A DNA stretch of 64,000 nucleotides from Pseudomonas saliphila. GTDB lineage: Bacteria; Pseudomonadota; Gammaproteobacteria; Pseudomonadales; Pseudomonadaceae. Positions within the stretch are counted from its first letter, which is position 1. Every line of letters starts with the position of its first letter. Below, piece by piece: positions 1-7,973 of the stretch. The translations under genes were made by a program, and so were the position numbers. Where the stretch lies: positions 62,001-126,000 of the forward strand of contig NZ_VTVA01000013.1 in NCBI RefSeq assembly GCF_008638345.1. Reading direction: 5' to 3'. Under the pieces are notes generated by a model, which worked only from the letters and a program-made list of their open reading frames with translations, did not search any database and was not told the DNA's origin.

Positions 1-1
1 C

Positions 2-556
2 ATCACGTGCCTGCGGTTCGCCACCGCGTGCGGTATGTCCGATCGACTTCGCCTGGATCTTGTGCTGAACGATTTTGTTGCCTGCGCGCTCAGTGAAGGC
101 CGTATCACCGTGCTGAGCGACGGTTCCCCATGGCGTCCGCTGATCGATGTGGCGGATATGGCCCGCGCGATTGACTGGGCAACTCAGCGCCCGGCAAGCA
201 ACGGAGGGCGATTCCTGCGCGTCAACGCGGGGTCTGATGAGCGTAACCACCAGGTCCGCGATCTGGCAGCGGCAGTCGCTGAAGCAGTCCCTGGCACCTC
301 GGTAAGCATCAACACCGACGCGCCGGTAGACAGCCGGTCCTACAAGGTGGACTTCAGTCTGTTCGCCAAGCTCGCCCCCAACCATCAGCCACTAATGACG
401 CTCTCCGATTCGATCGGCCAACTGATTGAAGGGCTGCAGCGCATGAAATTCAACGACCCTGATTTTCGGGCTTCGCCGCTGATGCGGCTGCATGTTCTTC
501 AGGGTCACATCGCACAGGGTCGTTTGTCAGAGGATCTGACATGGTTACCCGCGTGA
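2..556 (+). CDS. NAD-dependent epimerase/dehydratase, C-terminal part (partial)
   Basis: The reading frame is open from base 2 and lacks its N-terminus, which lies to the left of the window. The visible 184 residues begin with the LRFAT segment followed by a stretch like the RLRFDLVVNDF region of extended short-chain dehydrogenases that act on nucleotide sugars, then SPWRPLIDVADMARAI, the usual downstream substrate-binding segment. The catalytic YxxxK and Rossmann motifs are not in view. It sits 55 bp upstream of rfbF in the same direction, so it most likely takes part in making a CDP- or dTDP-activated sugar for surface polysaccharide. The exact reaction (epimerase, 4,6-dehydratase or reductase) cannot be read from this fragment. 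Confidence 0.8.
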   Translation: MTCLRFATACGMSDRLRLDLVLNDFVACALSEGRITVLSDGSPWRPLIDVADMARAIDWATQRPASNGGRFLRVNAGSDERNHQVRDLAAAVAEAVPGTSVSINTDAPVDSRSYKVDFSLFAKLAPNHQPLMTLSDSIGQLIEGLQRMKFNDPDFRASPLMRLHVLQGHIAQGRLSEDLTWLPA

Positions 557-611
557 AACTCAACGTGAGCCCGTCGCGCGGGCTAGTTACCTGCCTATGG
601 AGAGGTGAAAA

Positions 612-1388
612 ATGAAGGTAGTTATATTTGCCGGCGGTTTTGGTACCCGTCTTAGTGAAGAGACGTCAGTCCGTCCGAAGCCAATGGTTGAGGTGGGCGG
701 CAAGCCTATCATCTGGCACATCATGAAAATGTACGCCCACCACGGCTTCAATGAATTCATCGTGTTGGGTGGCTACAAAGTCGATTACATCCGTAATTAC
801 TTTCTGAATTACCGTGGCACGCGTTCCGATTACACCATCGATCTGGCGACCGGAGCTGTCGAATGGCATGACGAGTCGCCCGAAAACTGGAAGATCACCG
901 TACTCGATACCGGCGGCGATACCATGACCGGTGGCCGTCTCAAGCGCGCGCAGAAGTACCTCATGGATGGCCCTTTCTGTCTGACGTATGGCGACGGCGT
1001 CAGCGACGTGAATATCACGGCGCTGGTCGAGTCGCACAAGGCCTCGGGTTGCTGGTGCACGCTGACGGCGGTCACTCAGCCAGGGCGTTATGGTGCCCTG
1101 CGTCTGTCTGACAATCTCAGTCATGTCGACGCCTTCCGTGAAAAAGGCGCCGCCGATGGTGGCCTGATCAACGGCGGATTCTTCGTCTGCGAGCCAGAAG
1201 TATTCGATCTGATCGATGATGATCAGACTGTCTGGGAAAACGAGCCCATGGATCGTCTGGTCGAGCGCCGCATGCTGGGTAGCTTTGCACACAAGGGCTA
1301 CTGGCAGAGCATGGACTCGCTGCGCGACAAGGTCGTGCTGGAAGAAGCCTGGGCGCGTGGTGCGCCATGGAAGCTCTGGAAAGACTGA
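612..1388 (+). CDS. rfbF: Glucose-1-phosphate cytidylyltransferase
   Basis: The protein (258 aa, the family's normal length) would make CDP-glucose from CTP and glucose-1-phosphate, the first step to CDP-activated 3,6-dideoxyhexoses and related branched sugars. The N-terminus carries the nucleotidyltransferase signature AGGFGTRLSEET with the KPMVEVGGKPI motif about ten residues on, and the YGDGVSDV metal-binding region lies near residue 125. A ribosome-binding site (GGAGAGG, 599-605) precedes the ATG. It lies between the epimerase fragment and a Rossmann/SAF-domain gene, so the three probably form one sugar operon. The usual partner rfbG (CDP-glucose 4,6-dehydratase) is not in the window and may lie to the left. 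Confidence 0.93.
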   Translation: MKVVIFAGGFGTRLSEETSVRPKPMVEVGGKPIIWHIMKMYAHHGFNEFIVLGGYKVDYIRNYFLNYRGTRSDYTIDLATGAVEWHDESPENWKITVLDTGGDTMTGGRLKRAQKYLMDGPFCLTYGDGVSDVNITALVESHKASGCWCTLTAVTQPGRYGALRLSDNLSHVDAFREKGAADGGLINGGFFVCEPEVFDLIDDDQTVWENEPMDRLVERRMLGSFAHKGYWQSMDSLRDKVVLEEAWARGAPWKLWKD

Positions 1389-1424
1389 ACGCGAAGTCCA
1401 ACTTACGCCTGTCGGAGATGTGTG

Positions 1425-2732
1425 ATGATTATTGTTGATACGGCGCTGGCCCGGCGCCAGGCCGAGGGACGGCCGATCCGCGTGGGCATGATCGGCGCAG
1501 GATTTCAGGCGAGCGGCATCGCTCTGCAGATCATGACTGCAACCCAGGGCATGACCTTATGTGCGGTAGCCAACCGCAATATTGCCGCAGCAGTGGCGCT
1601 ATTCGATCAGGTCGGTGTTCAGCCTAGCCGGTGCGACTCGCAGGCCGCACTGGAGGACGCGATCAAGGCAGGTCGCCCTGCGGTCACCGAGGATGCCGAG
1701 GCACTCGCCCGTGCCGAAGGGCTGGACGCAATCATTGAAGTGACGGGCTCGATTGAATTTGCCGCCCGGGCCGTGTTGGCTGCGCTGGAAGCCGGCAAGC
1801 ACGTGATACAGATGAATGCGGAGCTTGACGGCACTATCGGTCCGATCTTGAAAGCCAAGGCTGACGCGGCAGGGGTGGTCTACACCTTTTCCGATGGCGA
1901 TCAGCCTGGGGTGCAGATGAACCTGTACCGCTTCGTCGCGGGTCTGGGCGTAAAGCCGGTTCTGTGCGGCAACATCAAAGGGCTGCACGACCCCTACCGC
2001 AATCCCACCACCCAGGAAAGTTTCGCCAAACGCTGGGGACAAAAGCCGGCAATGGTTGCTTCCTTCGCTGACGGCACGAAGATCTCCTTCGAGCAGGCCA
2101 TTGTCGCCAACGGCACCGGCATGCGTGTCGCGCGTCGCGGCATGCTTGGGCCGGACTTTTCCGGCGGCGACCCGGGTGCCCCGCTGGTTCCGATCGAGGA
2201 CACAGTGTCTGCCTTCGAGCCGCATCTGGATGCAGCTGGCCCTGGTCTGGTCGATTACGTGGTTGGGGCACGTCCTGGTCCAGGGGTGTTTGTCCTCGGT
2301 ACGCTGGATAATCCTCGGCAGCGGCATTATCTGGAGCTGTACAAGCTGGGCAAGGGTCCCTTCTACTGTTTTTATACGCCTTATCATCTCTGCCATTTCG
2401 AGGTTCCCAACTCGGTAGCCCGCGCGGTGTTGTTCGATGATCCTGTGCTGACGCCAAAGGCGGGCCCAGTGGTCGGCGTGATTGCCGTGGCGAAGAAGGA
2501 TCTGCAGGAGGGCGAAGTCATCGGTGATTTCGGCGGATACGAAGTCTATGGCGTTGCCGACAATATTGAACCGATTCGTAGCGATCGTCTGCTGCCGGTG
2601 GGCTTGGCACTAGGTTGTACGCTTAAGCGGGCGGTGAAGAAGGACACGCCGTTGACCTTTGATGACGTCGACGTGCCTGCTGGGCGCCTCGTGGACCGCC
2701 TGTACGCAGAGCAGGAACAGATGTTCGCCTGA
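1425..2732 (+). CDS. Rossmann-fold NAD(P)-binding protein with C-terminal SAF domain
   Basis: The protein has 435 residues from the ATG at 1425; a GTG directly before it at 1422 is also possible, but GGAG at 1414-1417 is better spaced for the ATG. The N-terminal half resembles homoserine dehydrogenase-type Rossmann folds (VGMIGAGFQASGIA near residue 20). The last 90 residues (VVGVIAVAKKDLQEGEVI onward) form a SAF domain, the antifreeze-like module of sialic acid synthases and UxaA-type enzymes. Genes of this architecture recur beside rfbF and rfbC in polysaccharide loci, so a role as oxidoreductase in synthesis of an unusual sugar or its substituent is likely. No specific reaction can be assigned from sequence alone. 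Confidence 0.75.
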   Translation: MIIVDTALARRQAEGRPIRVGMIGAGFQASGIALQIMTATQGMTLCAVANRNIAAAVALFDQVGVQPSRCDSQAALEDAIKAGRPAVTEDAEALARAEGLDAIIEVTGSIEFAARAVLAALEAGKHVIQMNAELDGTIGPILKAKADAAGVVYTFSDGDQPGVQMNLYRFVAGLGVKPVLCGNIKGLHDPYRNPTTQESFAKRWGQKPAMVASFADGTKISFEQAIVANGTGMRVARRGMLGPDFSGGDPGAPLVPIEDTVSAFEPHLDAAGPGLVDYVVGARPGPGVFVLGTLDNPRQRHYLELYKLGKGPFYCFYTPYHLCHFEVPNSVARAVLFDDPVLTPKAGPVVGVIAVAKKDLQEGEVIGDFGGYEVYGVADNIEPIRSDRLLPVGLALGCTLKRAVKKDTPLTFDDVDVPAGRLVDRLYAEQEQMFA

Positions 2733-2841
2733 TTGCGACGTCGGCGCAGGGTCAGCCTTCAGGCACCGTCGCCGACGCATTGCGGCTGGACCCTCAGGAT
2801 GGTCTCGCGATCAGACGACAATTCCCCTCAAGGAGCAGCAA

Positions 2842-3390
2842 ATGATCTTTCATGAAACGACGTTAAAGGATGCCTGGCTGATCGAACTGGAACCGCGCGG
2901 TGACGAGCGCGGTTTTTTTGCGCGTACGATGTGCCGTGAAGAGTTCGCCAAGCATGGCCTGATCGCCGAGTATGTGCAGCAGAACACCTCAGTTTCCGCC
3001 CACCGCGGGACGTTGCGGGGTATGCACTATCAGATTGAGCCCTACGCCGAAGCCAAATTGGTGCGCTGCCTGCGTGGTGCCATTGTTGACGTGATCGTTG
3101 ACCTGCGGGAAGACTCGCCAAGTTATCTGAAGCATCAGATATTCGAACTCAACGATCAGAATCGCCACCAGTTATATGTGCCGCCAGGCTTTGCCCATTC
3201 GTTCCAGACATTGGCGGATGATGTCGAGGTGAGCTATCTGGTTTCAGCGCCTTACACGCCGCAGGCTGAGCGCGGACTGCGTTATAACGACGAACGACTC
3301 GGCATCACCTGGCCCGAAACGGTAACCACCATCTCGGACAAGGATGCAGCCTGGCCGTTAATCGAAGGCCGCTCTGAGAAACTGTTCTGA
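2842..3390 (+). CDS. rfbC: dTDP-4-dehydrorhamnose 3,5-epimerase family protein
   Basis: The 182-residue protein matches the RmlC cupin epimerases: ERGFFARTM near the N-terminus, TSVSAHRGTLRGMHYQ with the catalytic-base histidine, KLVRCLRGAIVDVIVDLR, and YVPPGFAHSFQTL. The reading frame continues upstream, but AGGAG at 2831-2835 is well placed for the ATG at 2842, which also gives the normal family length. RmlC inverts C3 and C5 of 4-keto-6-deoxy sugars. Beside rfbF rather than rmlA/B/D it may act on a CDP- or dTDP-4-keto sugar other than rhamnose. Its last 33 bp overlap the 3' end of the convergent glycosyltransferase gene. Confidence 0.88.
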   Translation: MIFHETTLKDAWLIELEPRGDERGFFARTMCREEFAKHGLIAEYVQQNTSVSAHRGTLRGMHYQIEPYAEAKLVRCLRGAIVDVIVDLREDSPSYLKHQIFELNDQNRHQLYVPPGFAHSFQTLADDVEVSYLVSAPYTPQAERGLRYNDERLGITWPETVTTISDKDAAWPLIEGRSEKLF

Positions 3391-4416
3391 GATTCTGTCT
3401 TCAGTGACCGGCTCGGCTCGGGGAACGTTGACAGCAGGGGTAGCCGAAGGCAGAGGTTGCGGAGTATCAACCAGGAAGCTGCGTACGGTTATCCCAAGGT
3501 TGGCGATGGGCTCGTCTACTCCCTCTATCGTGGGAGAGAACTGACTGCTTTCGAGCAGCCCCTGGAACACGATCCTGGCCTTGATAAATTCTTTCATGCC
3601 GAGCAATTGCGCAATAAGTTTGATCTGATGAAAGACTGTCATGATCAAGCGGCGCGGACGATAATACTTTCTCGCTACATACACTTCGTTACGCACGTAA
3701 TGTCGATGATATTTAAGGCGGTTTGGGTTTTGTTCGGCAAGTATGCTGATTGCGCCGTTTTCCTGCCTCAAGTGAAGCACTTTACTGTTGCCGACAATAA
3801 AGCCGGGAGCTTTTTTGGTAATGCGCAAAGTGTATTCGGTATCTTCACCCCAGATAAACATCGGTGCCAATGGCAATCCATAGTCGGCCAAGGTGCTCCG
3901 CGGCACCAGAATAGAGACAAAGGTGGCTCGACGCACTGGCGCGATGCCGTGTTCAAGGGTAAGCGGCCAATTTTCATAATCGATACGGTTGCGGCGCTGA
4001 TCCATTGAGGGTGCGTTGGTGATCAGCCCACCTTCGGTATATGCAGTGGAGAGCAGAAAAGCGCGCTCCAGCGCGTTTTCCTCCAGCAATTGGTCGGCTT
4101 CCTGCAGGCGTTCAAGGGCGTCGGGGCTCGGGATTACGTCGTCATCCATCATCCAGACGTAGTCTGCGCCTTTCTGATAGGCGAGCCGGAAGCCGGCGTT
4201 AAAGCCGCCTGAGGCGCCAATATTGTTCGATAAAACATGTACTTCGAGATCGGGAAAGTCGAGTTCTCTGAGCATCTGTTCGGTGCCGTCGGTGCTGGCG
4301 TTATCAATCACGATTACGCCGTCGCATGCCCGAGTCTGGCTATATACCGCCTGTAGGCACCTATTAAGCAAATCCTTTCGATTATAGGTGAGTACCACCG
4401 CAAAAATTTGTTTCAT
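3358..4416 (-). CDS. Family 2 glycosyltransferase
   Basis: The protein (352 aa) has a GT-A fold N-terminus: FAVVLTYNRKDLLNRCLQAV at the start, VIVIDNASTDGT at 34-45, SGGFNAGF near 70, and the metal-binding motif DDD at 91-93 within WMMDDDVIPSP. This spacing resembles the GlfT1/rhamnosyltransferase branch of GT2. It presumably transfers a sugar onto a lipid-linked or surface glycan on the cytoplasmic side of the membrane; donor and acceptor cannot be inferred. It is transcribed towards rfbC and overlaps it by 33 bp tail to tail. The gene and its upstream region are noticeably richer in A and T than the rest of the window, as is common at polysaccharide loci. Confidence 0.85.
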   Translation of the reverse strand: MKQIFAVVLTYNRKDLLNRCLQAVYSQTRACDGVIVIDNASTDGTEQMLRELDFPDLEVHVLSNNIGASGGFNAGFRLAYQKGADYVWMMDDDVIPSPDALERLQEADQLLEENALERAFLLSTAYTEGGLITNAPSMDQRRNRIDYENWPLTLEHGIAPVRRATFVSILVPRSTLADYGLPLAPMFIWGEDTEYTLRITKKAPGFIVGNSKVLHLRQENGAISILAEQNPNRLKYHRHYVRNEVYVARKYYRPRRLIMTVFHQIKLIAQLLGMKEFIKARIVFQGLLESSQFSPTIEGVDEPIANLGITVRSFLVDTPQPLPSATPAVNVPRAEPVTEDRISEQFLRAAFD

Positions 4417-4825
4417 ACCATCTTCCTAGTATGTTTGATGTTCTTTCTGCGCTGTCGGCAGTATGGATGACAAGCTGCGTGCGCACACGAAATTTCACAA
4501 AATTGATATAACTACCTGCCCTACATCAAGACCTGATATTCAGGGCCTCGTTCAAAAGTAATTGATTTATTTGGGGAATTTTAATGCCGTAACTTCGCTT
4601 ATACGTCTTTTGAATGGCAGTCGAGGAATATATGAAAAATTAAACTAAATGCCGCAGTTTTATCTAGACGCGTATCACATCCTGCGCACAGAGAAAATCT
4701 GTGAGCAAAAGGGGCCGCTGATGCACAGCGGAAGGAGGCAGGAGGCGGAAGGTCAAGGGATGGGAGAGAACGGAATTGCGACGAAGCGATGCGAGCCAGT
4801 GCCTGGCTCGCGTGCAGTCGGTAGA
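4417..4825. other. AT-rich intergenic region between glycosyltransferase and symporter operon
   Basis: About 400 bp without a convincing coding region. The left part (4420-4660) is clearly more AT-rich than its surroundings and should contain the promoter of the minus-strand glycosyltransferase. The right part contains the 3' end of the transcript from the symporter operon, with a hairpin at 4791-4811. I see no RNA gene here. Confidence 0.5.
4791..4811 (-). terminator. Hairpin downstream of the symporter operon
   Basis: GCGAGCCAG and CTGGCTCGC form a perfect 9-bp stem with a 3-nt loop, 14 bp beyond the stop codon of the small membrane protein gene. On the minus strand only a weak T-rich stretch follows, so it may be an inefficient terminator or a 3'-end stabilising hairpin. 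Confidence 0.5.
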
Positions 4826-4957
4826 TCAGACGAGGCCGCGATGCTCCTGCCTGGCCTTGCGGATATCCTTCAGTGTGGCAATCAGAATGACTGCCAATAC
4901 GGCCAACGACACCAGTGGCCAGATCAGGATGTACGAACCTAAAAGTAGCGATTGCAT
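4826..4957 (-). CDS. 43-residue membrane protein, putative symporter small subunit
   Basis: A short frame of 43 codons starts with ATG at 4957 behind the Shine-Dalgarno GGGAG (4965-4969). The product starts MQSLLLGSYILIWPLVSLAV, continues with hydrophobic residues to about position 29 as one membrane segment, and ends with a basic tail (KDIRKARQEHR). It lies 47 bp behind the sodium:solute symporter gene in the same direction. Small single-span proteins of this type are annotated as putative transporter small subunits next to symporters in Pseudomonas. That it is an accessory subunit is inferred from position and topology; the open frame, start signal and hydrophobicity are visible directly. 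Confidence 0.78.
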   Translation of the reverse strand: MQSLLLGSYILIWPLVSLAVLAVILIATLKDIRKARQEHRGLV

Positions 4958-4972
4958 AGCATTTCTCCCTAT

Positions 4973-4993
4973 CGCCGCCCGCAGCGGGCGGCG
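4973..4993. promoter_or_regulatory. Intercistronic GC-rich hairpin between symporter and small subunit genes
   Basis: CGCCGCCCGC and GCGGGCGGCG form an almost continuous palindrome in the 47-bp gap between the two genes. On the minus-strand transcript it ends only a few bases before the Shine-Dalgarno of the small gene. The T-run lies on the plus-strand side, so it does not look like a terminator for the minus-strand operon. A role in mRNA processing, stability or differential expression of the two genes is inferred. Confidence 0.6.
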
Positions 4994-5004
4994 TTTTCAG
5001 ATGG

Positions 5005-6657
5005 TTATGAACTGGCAGCTTCGACGCGGCGATCGTAATCACCCACATCGCGGCCAATTTTATCGAAGTCGAACTTGTGCGAGCTCAGCAGGCTGATCGC
5101 AATGCACACGACGGTACTGGCGCCATAGGCGGTCAGCGAGGCCAGTAGCACGGTGTAGTCGCGCAGGAAGCCCAGGGTGAAGTACGCCAGAACCAGTGCG
5201 CCGAGAATGCCGACAATGATGCCGGCGCGGCGGCCGAAGAAGCCGAAGCTCATCAAACCGATGACCACGCCGCCACCAGCGGAGCCGAGCAATTCGAAGA
5301 ATATGCCAATCACGCCGGTCATTGGCAGCAGCTCGAAACGGGCCAAGCAGAACATTACCAGCCCTGCCACGACCGCCCAGGTGAAGGCTGCGTTGGTAAC
5401 CCGATCCCAGAAGCAGCTGGCGATAACAGGGAATACGATCGCCCCCCAGAGCGCTCCGACGAAAACCAGCATGATCAGGATATCCAGCGAGAAACTGGCG
5501 AAAATCACGCCCAGAAGCGTCGCCACGATCATGGTCACTCGGCCGATCAACAGCATCTTGGTCGGATCTGGATTATTCTTCGCGATGTTTTTGCCATACA
5601 CGTCAGCCATCACAATGGCAGAAAGTGCAGAGAGGTCGGAGTCGGCAGTCGAAGACAACGAGCCGATTACCAGGATGAAGAACAGGCCGATGAATATTGG
5701 CGGCAGATACATCGACACCATCTGCGGAATCAGGTTGTTCATGTTGCCATCGATGGGCTCGACACCCGTGATCAACGCCATCAGACCGATCATGCCCAGG
5801 CCGATCACAATCGCCCCGTAGCCGATGGTGGCCGTGATAAAGGTGGGCTTGATGTGATCCACGTCTACCGCAAACAGACGTTGGGAAATGGTCTGATTAC
5901 CGATTGCATAAGCCAGTACTGCGACAAAGAAGGGTGCGCCCTGATTCAGGATGGCATCCATGGAGAAGATGTCCGCCTGTTCAGCCGTGAGCACGTCCAT
6001 GTTGTCGATCAGGGCACCTGGGCCACCCAGCGCAAACAATACTGCGGGGATAATCACGATAGCGATGGCCATCATTGCCATGAGCTGCGCGAAGTCAGTC
6101 AATACCGAGGCGCGGAAGCCAGACCAGATCGTGTATGACAGCACCCCGACACCAGCGATGATCACGCCCGCCTGGAAGGATAGCGGCGAAAGTACTGATA
6201 CCAGCGCGCCGGATGCAGTGAAATTGACCATCAGACTGATAATGCTACCGAGCACGTTTGAGGAGGCGAGAATCAGTTGGCTCGAAGCACCATGTCGGGC
6301 ATGAATCAATTCACCGAGGGTGTGCGCGTTCGGGGCTAATTTGCGGAATCGGCGACCGAAGGGGTAGATGAACAGGATCATCAGGGCGCCCCACAAACCA
6401 TAGTGCAGCGGCCCGGACACGCCGTAGGTATAACCGGAGGTGGCGGCTGCGTAGAACGAGGCAGCCCAGATCCACGTGGCGGTCATGCTGGCAGCGCCGA
6501 GACCGAAGCCGATGCGATGGTTGGAAACCATGAAAGCGTCGGTGTTTTCCTTCTTGTCCTTGATCAGGAGCGTCAGCAGGTAGGTCCCGCCGTAGAACCC
6601 GATCAGCAGTAGCATTACAGTTAGCGTCGAAAACTGAAATAGATTGGAATCGTTCAA
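5005..6657 (-). CDS. Sodium:solute symporter (SSS family)
   Basis: The 550-residue protein has about 13 hydrophobic segments and the features of the SSS/SLC5 family: TDAFMVSNHRIGFGLGAASMTATWIWAAS near the N-terminus (the broken first core helix), GELIHARHG near 120, and SGFRASVLTDFAQLMAM around 180. It would couple Na+ entry to uptake of a small organic solute across the inner membrane. The substrate cannot be told; the sequence lacks features that would separate proline, acetate, pantothenate or urea transporters. The start is TTG at 6657 with AGGGAC upstream; an ATG in the same frame would remove part of the first helix. It is followed by the small membrane protein gene, probably as one operon. 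Confidence 0.85.
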   Translation of the reverse strand: MNDSNLFQFSTLTVMLLLIGFYGGTYLLTLLIKDKKENTDAFMVSNHRIGFGLGAASMTATWIWAASFYAAATSGYTYGVSGPLHYGLWGALMILFIYPFGRRFRKLAPNAHTLGELIHARHGASSQLILASSNVLGSIISLMVNFTASGALVSVLSPLSFQAGVIIAGVGVLSYTIWSGFRASVLTDFAQLMAMMAIAIVIIPAVLFALGGPGALIDNMDVLTAEQADIFSMDAILNQGAPFFVAVLAYAIGNQTISQRLFAVDVDHIKPTFITATIGYGAIVIGLGMIGLMALITGVEPIDGNMNNLIPQMVSMYLPPIFIGLFFILVIGSLSSTADSDLSALSAIVMADVYGKNIAKNNPDPTKMLLIGRVTMIVATLLGVIFASFSLDILIMLVFVGALWGAIVFPVIASCFWDRVTNAAFTWAVVAGLVMFCLARFELLPMTGVIGIFFELLGSAGGGVVIGLMSFGFFGRRAGIIVGILGALVLAYFTLGFLRDYTVLLASLTAYGASTVVCIAISLLSSHKFDFDKIGRDVGDYDRRVEAASS

Positions 6658-7120
6658 ATCATCGTCCCTTTGTTGATTGGCGGGGCTGGAAATCCATGAA
6701 CATCAAACGAGGACCCAACAGCGGTTAAATAACGAAAACAAGCAAGCACGGCGCGGTAGAGCTCTCGCCCAGGCACAAACAGAAGGGGTATAACCCGATA
6801 GATTTCGGCGCAGATGGCCGAGAAAAAAGCGTTGCTGGCCCGGGGTTGCTACGTCCGGCGGAGGACTACCCTAGCAGCTCGACCAGGACCAGTCCACCTG
6901 ACAGGCTGCCGTATAGCCTTTTGACAGCATTACCACAGACGGCTGTCAAGGGTAAACTGTCGCATTCCGCACTGATCAATCCGCACTGTATAGGGCGGTG
7001 AGCGAGCGTTTCTTACAGGGAATGAGGTGTAACGCACCGACACTTCGATGAGCGCGGTAGATGATATTCAGCGCGTCAGAAGCGTCCAATCAACCTGAAA
7101 AGTGAGAGCTGAACACGTTC
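6658..7120. other. Intergenic region between divergent symporter and lipoprotein genes
   Basis: About 460 bp with no coding frame I would accept. It must hold the promoters of the minus-strand symporter and plus-strand lipoprotein genes. I could not fix convincing -35/-10 pairs or a known operator by eye. Confidence 0.4.
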
Positions 7121-7600
7121 ATGACTAGTTATCGCCTGTTGGCGTACGGCGTCGTACTCGGCCTGTCCATTTCTGGCTGCGGTAGAAACGAGGCCGATAA
7201 AAGCGCACTTGAATATGAAACAGAACAAGCTGAGCTGAGCGTGCTTGCGCCAGTAAACCCTCCTGAGTTCCACTCGCTTGCAGCGACGGCAAATATCGAC
7301 GACAACTTTGCCTCTACTATTGAATGCGCCAACCCCGCACTGGGTGGCCCATCATGCGCACCTGTCAGTCAAGCTCCGACCAACGTTGCAGAACCCATTA
7401 CTACCGTTGAGACCCGATTGGTTGAGCCCGGTTCAACCGACCTCGAGCAGAACATTCTCACCGAGCCGGTCAACCCGGACGACGAGGCAATCGTTCGTGA
7501 CGCTCTGTTTACACTCGGCGAGGAACGCTGCGAATCGGATAGCGAGTCTGAAGTGGAGTGTCCACCCGAGTCTCAGCCAAGCGGTCAGGTTCAATTCTGA
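7121..7600 (+). CDS. Putative acidic lipoprotein of unknown function
   Basis: The 159-residue product begins with a lipoprotein signal: a short basic start (MTSYR), a hydrophobic stretch and the lipobox ISGC with the acylated Cys at about position 20. The mature part is strongly acidic and rich in E, D, P, S and T. It carries two pairs of cysteines (about 14 residues apart near IECANPALGGPSC, and about 8 apart near ERCESDSESEVEC) that could form disulfides. No known domain is recognised. It stands alone between long non-coding stretches. The Shine-Dalgarno is weak (GTGAGAG, about 15 bp upstream), so a somewhat different start is possible. The function is unknown. Confidence 0.6.
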   Translation: MTSYRLLAYGVVLGLSISGCGRNEADKSALEYETEQAELSVLAPVNPPEFHSLAATANIDDNFASTIECANPALGGPSCAPVSQAPTNVAEPITTVETRLVEPGSTDLEQNILTEPVNPDDEAIVRDALFTLGEERCESDSESEVECPPESQPSGQVQF

Positions 7601-7973
7601 TCGTTCCAGTCGTTTTGCGGACTCAAAGAATCAAATTCTCACAGCGTAGTTCGGAGTCTCATCGAACGAGCAAAGTTCCTGAGCAGAGCATCGTTTTTAG
7701 GTGATTCTGCTCAGCGGTATCACAGGGGTTCAGCCAATGGCTTGATCTACCTCGGATCGGCTCGAAGTTGATCCCGGGTTTTCTTGCTGCGTCACTGACC
7801 TTCCCCTCTCGGTTCTCCAGCACCATCCTTTCCTAGCCGTTTGCGCTCCGGCACAACTCTCGATTTCTCTTGCTAATGAACCATCATTCCGTTTGCTTAC
7901 AGCGCACCGCCGGGACTCCAGGCGGAGTATCTTGGTCTGATCCTATGTGCAGCATCATTGAGGAGCGTTAACG
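7601..7973. other. Intergenic region with hairpin before acyl-CoA dehydrogenase genes
   Basis: A 9-bp perfect stem (CTGAGCAGA at 7679-7687 with TCTGCTCAG at 7706-7714) encloses an 18-nt loop containing TTTTT. It may end the lipoprotein transcript, although no T-run follows the stem. The rest presumably carries the promoter of the acyl-CoA dehydrogenase pair; nothing else is recognisable. Confidence 0.45.
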
